7,827 bases of DNA from Candidatus Heimdallarchaeota archaeon. GTDB taxonomy: Archaea > Asgardarchaeota > Heimdallarchaeia > Hodarchaeales > LC-3. Positions 1-5,674 of this stretch are shown piece by piece. Location of the stretch: contig DAHXPE010000561.1 in assembly GCA_027364495.1 (NCBI GenBank), positions 1-7,827 on the forward strand, read 5' to 3'. The notes under the pieces are model-generated. The model ran no database searches and was not told where the DNA came from. It worked only from the letters and a program-made list of their open reading frames with translations. Position 1 is the stretch's first letter; each line of letters opens with the position of its first letter. Position numbers and translations under genes: made by a program.

Positions 1-217
1 AAAAGCTCAGTTAGATAATGTAAGGGATAGATATCGAGCTTTTTCAAGAGTTATGGCACCTCTTATAGCTTCAGCAAATCTCAAGAAAAAAATATCTGAT
101 TCTATTAAAGTTGAGATAACAAAAGATGTAATTTCTTATCATTTGCAATATCCAATAGAAATAACAAGCAACGAAATAGCAGAATATATAGTAAATAGAC
201 TAAAATCTGAGCAATAA
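1..217 (+). CDS. C-terminal part of an unrecognised protein (5' end outside window)
   Basis: An open frame runs from base 2 to a TAA at 215-217, giving the last 71 residues of a protein that begins before the window. The visible end is charged, with a basic segment (R-D-R-Y-R-A-F-S-R), a stretch M-A-P-L-I-A-S-A-N-L-K-K-K, then an apparent beta-alpha ending (S-I-K-V-E-I-T, I-S-Y-H-L-Q-Y, then a helix to R-L-K-S-E-Q). There is no transmembrane segment or cysteine. I do not recognise the family. TAA is followed directly by TAG, a tandem stop. The gene converges on the Nudix gene with 8 bases between the stops, and a T5 tract at 233-237 inside the Nudix frame is the likeliest terminator. The coding reading is supported by the clean open frame to the window edge, but it is short. 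Confidence 0.6.
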   Translation, partial: KAQLDNVRDRYRAFSRVMAPLIASANLKKKISDSIKVEITKDVISYHLQYPIEITSNEIAEYIVNRLKSEQ

Positions 218-225
218 TAGTTTAT

Positions 226-879
226 TCAATTATTTTTCGTTAAAAAAGGCGCTAAACTATTTAGAAAATCATGTAAAAGCATTCCAGTCACACCCCAAAT
301 GGTTTTATCTTTATAAGTAAAGTAGTGGATGTCAAATACTCTACCTTGCCATTCTTTTTTTTCTATACGAAAGTTCTTAGAATCTAGTAAATGTGAAAGT
401 GGAACGTCAAAAACTTCTAAGATTTCATAGCCATCAGGAATATAAGATGCTTTCTCAATTCTTTGACTTGAAAATCCATTACCATTAGGTTTGTAAACGA
501 ATATATAAGGAGTAATAAGAAAATCTGAGATCGTTATAAATTTCTTAGGATATTCACCTATAAGCATCCAATGAGGATCTTTGGGAAGAATAATTTTAAG
601 TCCCGTTTCTTCCTGTGTTTCTCGAATGGCTGTTTCTAAAGGAGTTTCATCTTTATGCATACCACCCCCAGGGAAGGCTATTTGACCTTTATGTTGAGGA
701 ACGTCATTAGATCGCTGACCAAATATGATAGAAAATTCATCAGGTGCCTTTTCAACAAGAATTATAGAGACAGCAGCTTTCCGAAGATGCTGATATTCAA
801 AAGCACCATCCCTTGCTTCAGGGTAAATGGTATGTTTTGTCGAATCTATCCAATTTTTAAAATTTTGAAAATCAATCAA
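226..879 (-). CDS. Nudix hydrolase, CoA pyrophosphatase type (NUDT7/YeaB-like)
   Basis: This 217-residue protein has a canonical Nudix box: G72, E78, R86-E87, E90-E91, G93-L94 fit G-x5-E-x7-R-E-U-x-E-E-x-G-U, with Thr88 where an aliphatic residue is usual. Just before it, residues 63-72 read H-K-G-Q-I-A-F-P-G-G, the signature (UPF0035 type) that marks the CoA-pyrophosphatase branch. The late segment I-W-G-V-T-G-M-L-L (194-202) also fits this branch. Known members hydrolyse CoA or acyl-CoA to phosphopantetheine and 3',5'-ADP in a Mg-dependent reaction; substrate here is inferred. No signal or membrane segment, so cytosolic. The start is TTG at 877-879: a TAA lies immediately upstream in frame, and the next Met is residue 74, inside the Nudix box. 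It is divergent from the CYTH gene and convergent with the gene ending at 217. Confidence 0.9.
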   Translation of the reverse strand: MIDFQNFKNWIDSTKHTIYPEARDGAFEYQHLRKAAVSIILVEKAPDEFSIIFGQRSNDVPQHKGQIAFPGGGMHKDETPLETAIRETQEETGLKIILPKDPHWMLIGEYPKKFITISDFLITPYIFVYKPNGNGFSSQRIEKASYIPDGYEILEVFDVPLSHLLDSKNFRIEKKEWQGRVFDIHYFTYKDKTIWGVTGMLLHDFLNSLAPFLTKNN

Positions 880-904
880 TTAAATTTGGGGTCCTAAAAA
901 ATTT

Positions 905-917
905 TTATTATAAAAAT
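905..917 (-). promoter_or_regulatory. Probable TATA box of the Nudix gene
   Basis: On the minus strand this reads TTTTTATAATA, a good archaeal TATA-box match. Its centre is about 33 bases before the TTG start, which predicts transcription starting only a few bases before the start codon (short leader or leaderless). No other strong signal is visible in the 93-base divergent gap. The CYTH gene could have its own weaker AT-rich box (ATTAATAT at about 945-952, about 24 bases before its ATG). Confidence 0.45.
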
Positions 918-972
918 AATCTAAATTAATTCGAAGAACATAGATTAATATTCGTTTCGGTTGATTCAAAAC

Positions 973-1611
973 ATGACTTATGAAGTAGAATTAAAGATTC
1001 AACTACAAAATGGAGAAAAACAAAAATTAGAAGAATATTTGAAGTTTAAAAGTAAATTTTTAGGTGGATTTAAACAACAAGATTACTATTTCGATACTTT
1101 GATTCCTTCTTTTGCTCAAAAAGATATCGCATTGCGTGTACGGATAGAAAGAAATATTAATGATACTAATAATCTTGAATTTAAGAACAATTCAAATTAT
1201 AATGAAAATATTATAGAATTGACGTATAAAGGAAAGAAGATAAATCAAAATTCAAAGACCAGATTAGAGTATAATATTTTATTGGATAGTAATACAAATT
1301 TTAAAACGGTTGAGAATTTTTTTCAAGAGTTAGGATATATAAATGCTATCAACATTGCAAAAGAAAGGATGAATTACGAAATAGAGGAAGGAATTGTCCT
1401 TTCACTGGATAAAATATTTTGGAAAAATGAAAATGAATTAGGAGATTTTGTAGAGATAGAAAAAATAGCAACTGATGAAAATCAAATTGTAGAGACCGAA
1501 GAATATTTATGGAATAAATTACAATCTATGGTTGGAAAATTAACAAAAGATAGAAAAATAGTAAAAAGTTATTTAGAATTAATATTAGAGGCAAGAGCTA
1601 CTAATTCATAA
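973..1611 (+). CDS. CYTH-domain protein (CyaB/thiamine-triphosphatase superfamily)
   Basis: This 212-residue protein opens with M-T-Y-E-V-E-L-K: the E-x-E-x-K signature (E4, E6, K8) of the CYTH superfamily. The rest follows the family's beta-tunnel pattern of charged strands: L-R-V-R (54-57), L-T-Y-K-G-K (83-88), R-L-E-Y (97-100), K-E-R (130-132), L-S-L-D (143-146) and G-D-F-V-E-I-E (157-163). CYTH enzymes bind triphosphates with divalent metal inside the tunnel. Members include class IV adenylate cyclase, thiamine triphosphatase and inorganic triphosphatase; archaeal CyaB-like members mostly have no settled substrate, so triphosphate hydrolysis is an inference. I chose the ATG at 973 over an in-frame TTG at 961 because family members start right before E-V-E-x-K. 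Asparagine and lysine are abundant, matching the low GC. Soluble and cytosolic. Confidence 0.9.
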   Translation: MTYEVELKIQLQNGEKQKLEEYLKFKSKFLGGFKQQDYYFDTLIPSFAQKDIALRVRIERNINDTNNLEFKNNSNYNENIIELTYKGKKINQNSKTRLEYNILLDSNTNFKTVENFFQELGYINAINIAKERMNYEIEEGIVLSLDKIFWKNENELGDFVEIEKIATDENQIVETEEYLWNKLQSMVGKLTKDRKIVKSYLELILEARATNS

Positions 1612-1618
1612 TCGAAAT

Positions 1619-2008
1619 TTAATTCTCAGAATTTTTTTGTAGTAATTCCATTATTTTCTGGTTAGCATGTTCGATTTCATTTAGTTTAACAAAAAGTTCT
1701 TTCCAAACAGGATTAATATCTTTTTGAAGATTCTGTTCAGCGGGGGATATTCCTTTTCTAAAATCCAAAAATCCAATGACAGTAGCCAATGGAAAGTAAA
1801 AGATTCCAAAAACAATAAAGAAAATTAGATAACTTTTTAGGAATGCAGGAACACAAGATAAATTTACAAATAAAAGCTGGTAAAAAATTATGGTAAAATT
1901 AATAATTGCAAAAGCTAAAGCAAACTAGAAATTATGTCCGCGTAAAAAATACTGTTTAATAATTGAGAGTCAATCAATCCATCTTCGGAGTATAAGTTTT
2001 TTAGGCAT
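1619..2008 (-). pseudogene. Small two-helix membrane protein gene interrupted by two in-frame stops
   Basis: Reading the minus strand from ATG (2006-2008) gives 129 codons in one unbroken frame to TAA (1619-1621), except for TGA at codon 13 (1970-1972) and TAG at codon 28 (1925-1927). Around them the frame keeps protein character: basic M-P-K-K-L-I-L-R-R-W-I-D, then a segment with R-G-H-N-F, two hydrophobic helices (about 29-50 and 55-80, the latter with I-F-F-I-V-F-G-I-F-Y-F-P-L-A), then a soluble tail with R-K-G and N-P-V-W-K-E-L-F and an amphipathic end. This resembles archaeal two-helix membrane proteins whose tail carries an R-K-G...E...N-P-x-x-E-L pattern; the family has no known function that I can recall. 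Each stop is one G-to-A change from TGG (Trp), so a recent nonsense-mutated gene is the simplest reading. A TATA box 28 bases before the ATG still looks intact. Confidence 0.72.
1632..1638 (+). terminator. Poly-T terminator of the CYTH gene
   Basis: A run of seven T lies 21 bases after the CYTH stop codon, and archaeal RNA polymerase terminates at such tracts without needing a hairpin. On the other strand the same bases are an A-run encoding Lys/Asn near the C-terminus of the broken membrane-protein gene. Confidence 0.5.
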
Positions 2009-2031
2009 ATCAAATTTTTGAAATTGAGAAA

Positions 2032-2042
2032 TTTATAAAAAA
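2032..2042. promoter_or_regulatory. Shared divergent TATA box
   Basis: The plus strand reads TTTATAAAAAA and the minus strand TTTTTTATAAA; both are acceptable archaeal TATA boxes. The centre (about 2036) is 28 bases before the ATG of the membrane-protein gene (leaderless spacing) and 36 bases before the ATG of the DUF2797 gene (leader of about 10 bases). A purine-rich stretch (GAGAAA) just upstream on the plus strand could serve as a BRE for the plus direction. No other equally good TATA box lies in the 63 bases between the two starts. Confidence 0.5.
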
Positions 2043-2071
2043 GCAGATTGCGGTTCTATTTAAATATCATT

Positions 2072-2992
2072 ATGGAATCGACTTTTCAAATCCTCAAAGC
2101 TAGTTGGGAATTACAAAAACAAACGGATAATAGTAACTCGGCATACAATGCTAAGCCTTTTTTATTAATAAAAAATTTAGAAAGCTCTATTATTGAACGT
2201 TTTTATCTTTTAGAGGGAAAATATATAAAATTTTATGTAACCGATGAAAAAAATTGTATTGGCTATGAACCAGATCAAGGAAATTGGATTGTTTGCCCAA
2301 AAAACAACAAAACTGATTCAGGAATCCTACAATGTGAAACTTGTGAAGAAGATGATTTTTTTTCCTGTAGAAAAACTTGTCAAGGTTTTCAATGTTTTCC
2401 AAAAACACCAAGAGCGAAAGCTATTTGCGACCAAAAAGAAACATTTGTGTATCTGACTTATGTAGGAGGATATTTTAAAATAGGCGTATCACTTAATCCA
2501 ATCAGACGATGGATTGATCAGGGTTCATTGTATGGATCAATTTTATATAAAGGCTACGGGCTTGAAGCAAGATTTTATGAGCATACTATCGGTACAGTCC
2601 TTAATTTGAAATTAGCTGTCACTATTCCTGATAAGATAAATTCATTAGGAGAACAAATTCCTTCCAGAGATAATATTAAAAGTAAGTTTTTTAAGCATTT
2701 CGCTTCTATAAGAAAATTAAAATTGTTTGATTTGCAAACTGATCCTTTAATATACAGTTTGACAAAGTATTATCAAAAAATACCTGAACTAGAAAAAAAA
2801 CCTCTTATTGATAACAATTTAATAAAGGGAACAGTTATTGGAGTAATTGGAAGATTATTAGTTGTAAAAGATAAAAATTCCTTCTATGTCACTAATTTAA
2901 AAGAATTATTAGGTAAGGTAATTACCTTAGAAAAGCCGTTAAATAAAGTGTTTGCTAAACAGAGAACCATATATGATTACGAAGAAATTTAA
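2072..2992 (+). CDS. DUF2797 protein: zinc-cluster protein with GIY-YIG-like core
   Basis: The protein has 306 residues from the ATG at 2072. A Cys-rich zone (C75, C88, C91, C99, C103, C108, C119) looks like a zinc site. It is followed by F-V-Y-L-T-Y-V-G-G-Y-F-K-I-G-V-S (125-140), R-R-W-I-D-Q-G (145-151) and an E in R-F-Y-E-H-T-I-G (167-174). This order is diagnostic of the archaeal/bacterial DUF2797 family and also mimics the GIY-YIG nuclease series (Y...Y, K-I-G, R, E). No DUF2797 activity is known to me, so nucleic-acid cleavage or binding is an inference. Residues about 248-290 look like a small beta domain (G-T-V-I-G-V-I-G-R-L-L-V-V-K-D). An in-frame TTG at 2048 is less likely as start because it lies too close to the TATA box at 2032-2042. 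Its stop shares TTAA with the convergent coiled-coil gene. Confidence 0.85.
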   Translation: MESTFQILKASWELQKQTDNSNSAYNAKPFLLIKNLESSIIERFYLLEGKYIKFYVTDEKNCIGYEPDQGNWIVCPKNNKTDSGILQCETCEEDDFFSCRKTCQGFQCFPKTPRAKAICDQKETFVYLTYVGGYFKIGVSLNPIRRWIDQGSLYGSILYKGYGLEARFYEHTIGTVLNLKLAVTIPDKINSLGEQIPSRDNIKSKFFKHFASIRKLKLFDLQTDPLIYSLTKYYQKIPELEKKPLIDNNLIKGTVIGVIGRLLVVKDKNSFYVTNLKELLGKVITLEKPLNKVFAKQRTIYDYEEI

Positions 2993-5133
2993 GATGGTTT
3001 TTTTGTCGTAACTGTATCATTTAATGTTTTTCCAAGATTCTCCATTGATTTAGATATGTTTTCAAATTGAACTTTGACGTTACGATCTAGTTTATCATAT
3101 GCTTCAGTACTACTGGTTTTAAATGTGGCTGATTGACTTTGAAAATCGGATGATTTTGTTGCAAGAGAAGAAGATTGATCACGACTCTTTTCAATGAATT
3201 TAGAGATTTGATCATCAAATTGATTCACAATGGCATCTAATTTTTCATTAAGGGAAGGTTCAATCTCTGAAAACCTGGTGTTAACAGCAGCAACAGCATT
3301 TTTAATGTTCTCAGCAAATTTCTGGTTTAAATCAGTTTGACTTTCTGTGAGGTTTTTAAGTGCTTTAGCCATATTTTCTTTGGTTTCTGATCTTTTGGAT
3401 GCGATGTTTGAAACAACTGCTGAAACTTCCTGTGCAATGATACTATTCAAGTCTCCTCCCCAATCGTTAATTTCCTTGCCAAACAGATCAATGGCATTAT
3501 CCAATTCACTGGATGCTTTAGAAGATTTCTCTTTTCGATTTTCTTCAAAGGAATCACTAATAGAAATCACTTGTGGGGGAATACTTTCAAGTTTTGAAAT
3601 GATTTCAGACTGATTACTTTCAAGTTTTTTTTGAATATCCAAGGAAGACGTTTCGATAAGTCGTTTTTGATCTTCAATAAATTCATCCATAAGTTCACGA
3701 ATATCTGTTGTCAAATTTGAGAACGTAGTTATTGCTTTTTCAGTCTGATCTTTAGCAAACACATCTATACCAGTTTTATTCTTTGTAAGAATGTCTGATT
3801 CTTGTTTAATAGTGGTATCGAAAGATTTCATGACATTGGAAACAAGAGAATCTAAATTTTTTGAATATGTAGTATTATATTGTGTTAATTTAGTATCCAA
3901 TTCTTTTTGAACTTTTTCTTTTTCCTTATCAAAAGAATCAATTAAGAAATCAGTCATTGAATGAAGAGATTTTTCAATTTGTTCAGCAACAGAACCCATT
4001 GAAGAAACAGAACCAGAAACTAATTTTTCTTTACTTTGTTCAAGTGATTCTTTACTTTTAGAAAGTTGAGAAATTACGGTGTCAAACAAATTTATGGTTT
4101 GTTCATAAAATAAAGAAAAATTTTTGGTGGTATTTTCCATTTCAGTATATAGTTTATTCTTAAAATAGCTGAGAGTATTTTGATATTCAGTTTCAACAGT
4201 AACATCAGTTAATTCAAGAGATTCAATAAAAGATTCTTTGATCGAAGACACTAAAGAAGCGAAAGATTCTATCTCAGAATCCTTGAAAGAATCCAAAGAT
4301 TCATGAACACCATCCTGTATTCCTTTGGTTGATTCAATATTAGACTGAATTTGAGATTGTATTTTTTCCTTCAAAGAAGTAGAAATTTCATTAAAATCAT
4401 TTTCCTTAGATTTAAAAGTATCATTAATCTTATTTTCAATTGTGCCCATAATATCTCTGAGACTAGCACTACTACGTTCGTAATTTGATTCCACTTCAAT
4501 GATGATTTCTCGCATTAAAGCATCAATTTCATCTTGCCCGCCTTTGGTAATTGATGAGGCCTGATTTTTAAAAAGTTTCAGATTTGCAGTAACTAAATCC
4601 ATAACATCGTCTGTTGTAGAACGAACGGACTCTATTTTTTGTTTTACTGCATTCGTATAAAGTTCTTTAGCTTTTTCGGTTGAACTCATTAAGCTATTTT
4701 TTACTTCATCAACAGACTGCTCTTCTTCGTCATAAACATTAGTTGCACTCGTAGAAATGCTATTTATATTTTGTTTCACAACGTCAACTGAAGATTTAAT
4801 GAGTCCTTCAATGGAGTTTTGGAAATTCTTCCCTTCCAATTGTATTGATGAATTGGCTTTTTGGACCAATTCATGCATTTTTGCTCGTAAAGTATCAGCA
4901 TCAGTCTTTAATGCCTGGTTTTTTCGTTGCTCCAAAGGATTAACGAGAGCGTTTAATTCATTGGTCAACGAACCCAAAGTAGATTCAAAAGACTTTTTAA
5001 TAATATCAATATTTTTCAAATATTCAGTTGAATAAGTCTTCAAATCACGAGTAAAAACTCTTTGGTCCTCATTGAATTTGTCTAGATTTGTTTTTAAATC
5101 ACTTTTAACTTTTGCTAAATCCTGAGTGCTCAT
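2989..5133 (-). CDS. Large soluble coiled-coil protein, function unknown
   Basis: This 714-residue protein is almost wholly helical and heptad-like, rich in Ser, Lys, Glu, Asp, Gln and Asn. It has no cysteine, one tryptophan (558, in N-D-W-G-G) and no proline from residue 67 to 518. The few prolines (66, 519-520, 626, 713) suggest breaks between rod segments at about 66, 519 and 626. There is no signal peptide, transmembrane helix, ATP-binding motif or SMC hinge/head, so it is likely a cytosolic rod, scaffold or filament-like protein. Similarity to SMC, tropomyosin or chemoreceptor coils would be compositional only. The start is the ATG at 5131-5133: AAAAGG lies 7 bases upstream, while an alternative TTG six bases earlier would leave almost no spacing. 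It is divergent from the small gene at 5319 and convergent with DUF2797. I do not recognise a named family. Confidence 0.85.
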   Translation of the reverse strand: MSTQDLAKVKSDLKTNLDKFNEDQRVFTRDLKTYSTEYLKNIDIIKKSFESTLGSLTNELNALVNPLEQRKNQALKTDADTLRAKMHELVQKANSSIQLEGKNFQNSIEGLIKSSVDVVKQNINSISTSATNVYDEEEQSVDEVKNSLMSSTEKAKELYTNAVKQKIESVRSTTDDVMDLVTANLKLFKNQASSITKGGQDEIDALMREIIIEVESNYERSSASLRDIMGTIENKINDTFKSKENDFNEISTSLKEKIQSQIQSNIESTKGIQDGVHESLDSFKDSEIESFASLVSSIKESFIESLELTDVTVETEYQNTLSYFKNKLYTEMENTTKNFSLFYEQTINLFDTVISQLSKSKESLEQSKEKLVSGSVSSMGSVAEQIEKSLHSMTDFLIDSFDKEKEKVQKELDTKLTQYNTTYSKNLDSLVSNVMKSFDTTIKQESDILTKNKTGIDVFAKDQTEKAITTFSNLTTDIRELMDEFIEDQKRLIETSSLDIQKKLESNQSEIISKLESIPPQVISISDSFEENRKEKSSKASSELDNAIDLFGKEINDWGGDLNSIIAQEVSAVVSNIASKRSETKENMAKALKNLTESQTDLNQKFAENIKNAVAAVNTRFSEIEPSLNEKLDAIVNQFDDQISKFIEKSRDQSSSLATKSSDFQSQSATFKTSSTEAYDKLDRNVKVQFENISKSMENLGKTLNDTVTTKKPS
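2998..3004 (+). terminator. Poly-T terminator of the DUF2797 gene
   Basis: Seven T start 5 bases after the DUF2797 stop codon. They lie inside the 3' end of the coiled-coil frame, where the complementary A-run encodes the two lysines near the C-terminus (T-T-K-K-P-S). Confidence 0.55.
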
Positions 5134-5318
5134 TTGCAAACCTTTTCTGATTTAATATAATAATTAAATAATTACTAACCCTTATTTCGATTTTTATTTA
5201 TAATTCTATCAGTAATTAAGGTTCTTAAAATCTTTATAGTTATTTATTTTCAACTCACTCTATGTATTGTGATTTCAATTGACCGAAAATGAAAAATATA
5301 GTTGGTTGATGAATATCT
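5134..5318. promoter_or_regulatory. Divergent promoter region between coiled-coil gene and small archaeal gene
   Basis: This 185-base gap holds no reading frame that I can support. For the minus-strand coiled-coil gene, TTATATTAAA (5151-5160 read on the minus strand) is centred about 23 bases before its ATG, with further AT-rich candidates at about 5161-5170 and about 5197-5207. For the plus-strand gene, AAAAATATAG (5292-5301) is centred about 22 bases before the TTG at 5319. Both would give very short leaders. No clear operator palindrome is visible. Confidence 0.4.
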
Positions 5319-5555
5319 TTGGGTCGAACATTGGAAACATATCGAGTGATATTAGAAAGTGAACAGGCTCATTGGCTTAAAATGACCAAAAAGAGTTCAT
5401 ATTATTACCTGACAATTGAATTACTCAATAATGCACAGAAATATGCCGATGCAATAACTTTTTGGAGTAATGGCATGGTAAAAGAGAAAATTTTATTTAG
5501 TATTCTGTTTGCTCAATTTAAAGAATTAAATAAAATTCAAAAACAATATAAGTGA
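5319..5555 (+). CDS. Small conserved archaeal protein (M-x-R-T-L-x-T-Y-R type)
   Basis: This 78-residue protein starts M-G-R-T-L-E-T-Y-R, continues with E-x-E-x-x-x-W (13-19) and a helix containing Q-K-Y-A-D-A (40-45), and ends with K-E-K-I-L-F-S-I-L-F-A-Q-F-K-E-L (55-70). From memory this matches a family of small archaeal helical proteins beginning M-[AG]-R-T-L-P-[ST]-[YF]-R, with a conserved E...W, an A-x-x-Y-A-x-A segment and an E-x-I-L-x-S-I-L-x-x-Q-K-E-L end, common in Nitrososphaeria and haloarchaea; their function is unknown. The start is TTG at 5319: an in-frame TGA lies three codons upstream (5310-5312), and starting here restores the family N-terminus. The family's usual Pro is Glu6 here. 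A promoter-like AAAAATATAG precedes it. Soluble, no cysteine. Confidence 0.75.
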   Translation: MGRTLETYRVILESEQAHWLKMTKKSSYYYLTIELLNNAQKYADAITFWSNGMVKEKILFSILFAQFKELNKIQKQYK

Positions 5556-5567
5556 ATCCTTTAATCC

Positions 5568-5610
5568 TTTTTTAACCCGAAAATTGGTTTATTTATTTTA
5601 AGTTTTTTTT
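5568..5610 (+). terminator. Tandem T-tracts after the small archaeal gene
   Basis: A T6 run at 5568-5573 and a T8 run at 5603-5610 lie 13 and 48 bases after the stop codon. Both fit archaeal intrinsic termination, making it likely that this gene is transcribed separately from the one at 5675. The following 60 bases hold only weak AT-rich promoter candidates. Confidence 0.5.
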
Positions 5611-5674
5611 ATTATGAGTATTTATGTATCCAGATGAAAAACAATAATTACCTTAGGATTTTAAGTGAAGTACT

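Noticed and set aside
655..897. Plus-strand open frame opposite the Nudix gene
   Set aside because: It is antisense to the conserved Nudix box and shows no recognisable protein features.
961..972. TTG at 961 as the start of the CYTH gene, adding four residues
   Set aside because: CYTH proteins begin right before the E-x-E-x-K signature, and ATG at 973 gives exactly that. The extra residues have no family counterpart.
1925..1972. TGA read as tryptophan throughout this genome
   Set aside because: The Nudix gene and the 78-residue gene both terminate at TGA, in-frame upstream TGA codons bound other genes, and tryptophan is encoded by TGG elsewhere in the window.
2048..2071. TTG at 2048 as the start of the DUF2797 gene
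   Set aside because: It lies only about 6 bases from the TATA-like box at 2032-2042, so it would precede the predicted transcription start. ATG 2072 gives a sensible short leader.
2190..2456. Short open frames in other frames within the DUF2797 gene, and a similar one at about 6096-6314
   Set aside because: They overlap conserved coding sequence and have no initiation signals or family character.
3347..5035. Plus-strand open frames opposite the coiled-coil gene (about 3347-3613 and 4757-5035)
   Set aside because: They mirror the Ser/Lys/Glu-rich codons of the real minus-strand gene, and their translations show no domain character.
2989..5133. Coiled-coil protein as a chemoreceptor or SMC protein
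   Set aside because: There is no transmembrane helix, HAMP-like segment, conserved signalling hairpin, Walker A/B pair or hinge. Resemblance would rest on composition only.
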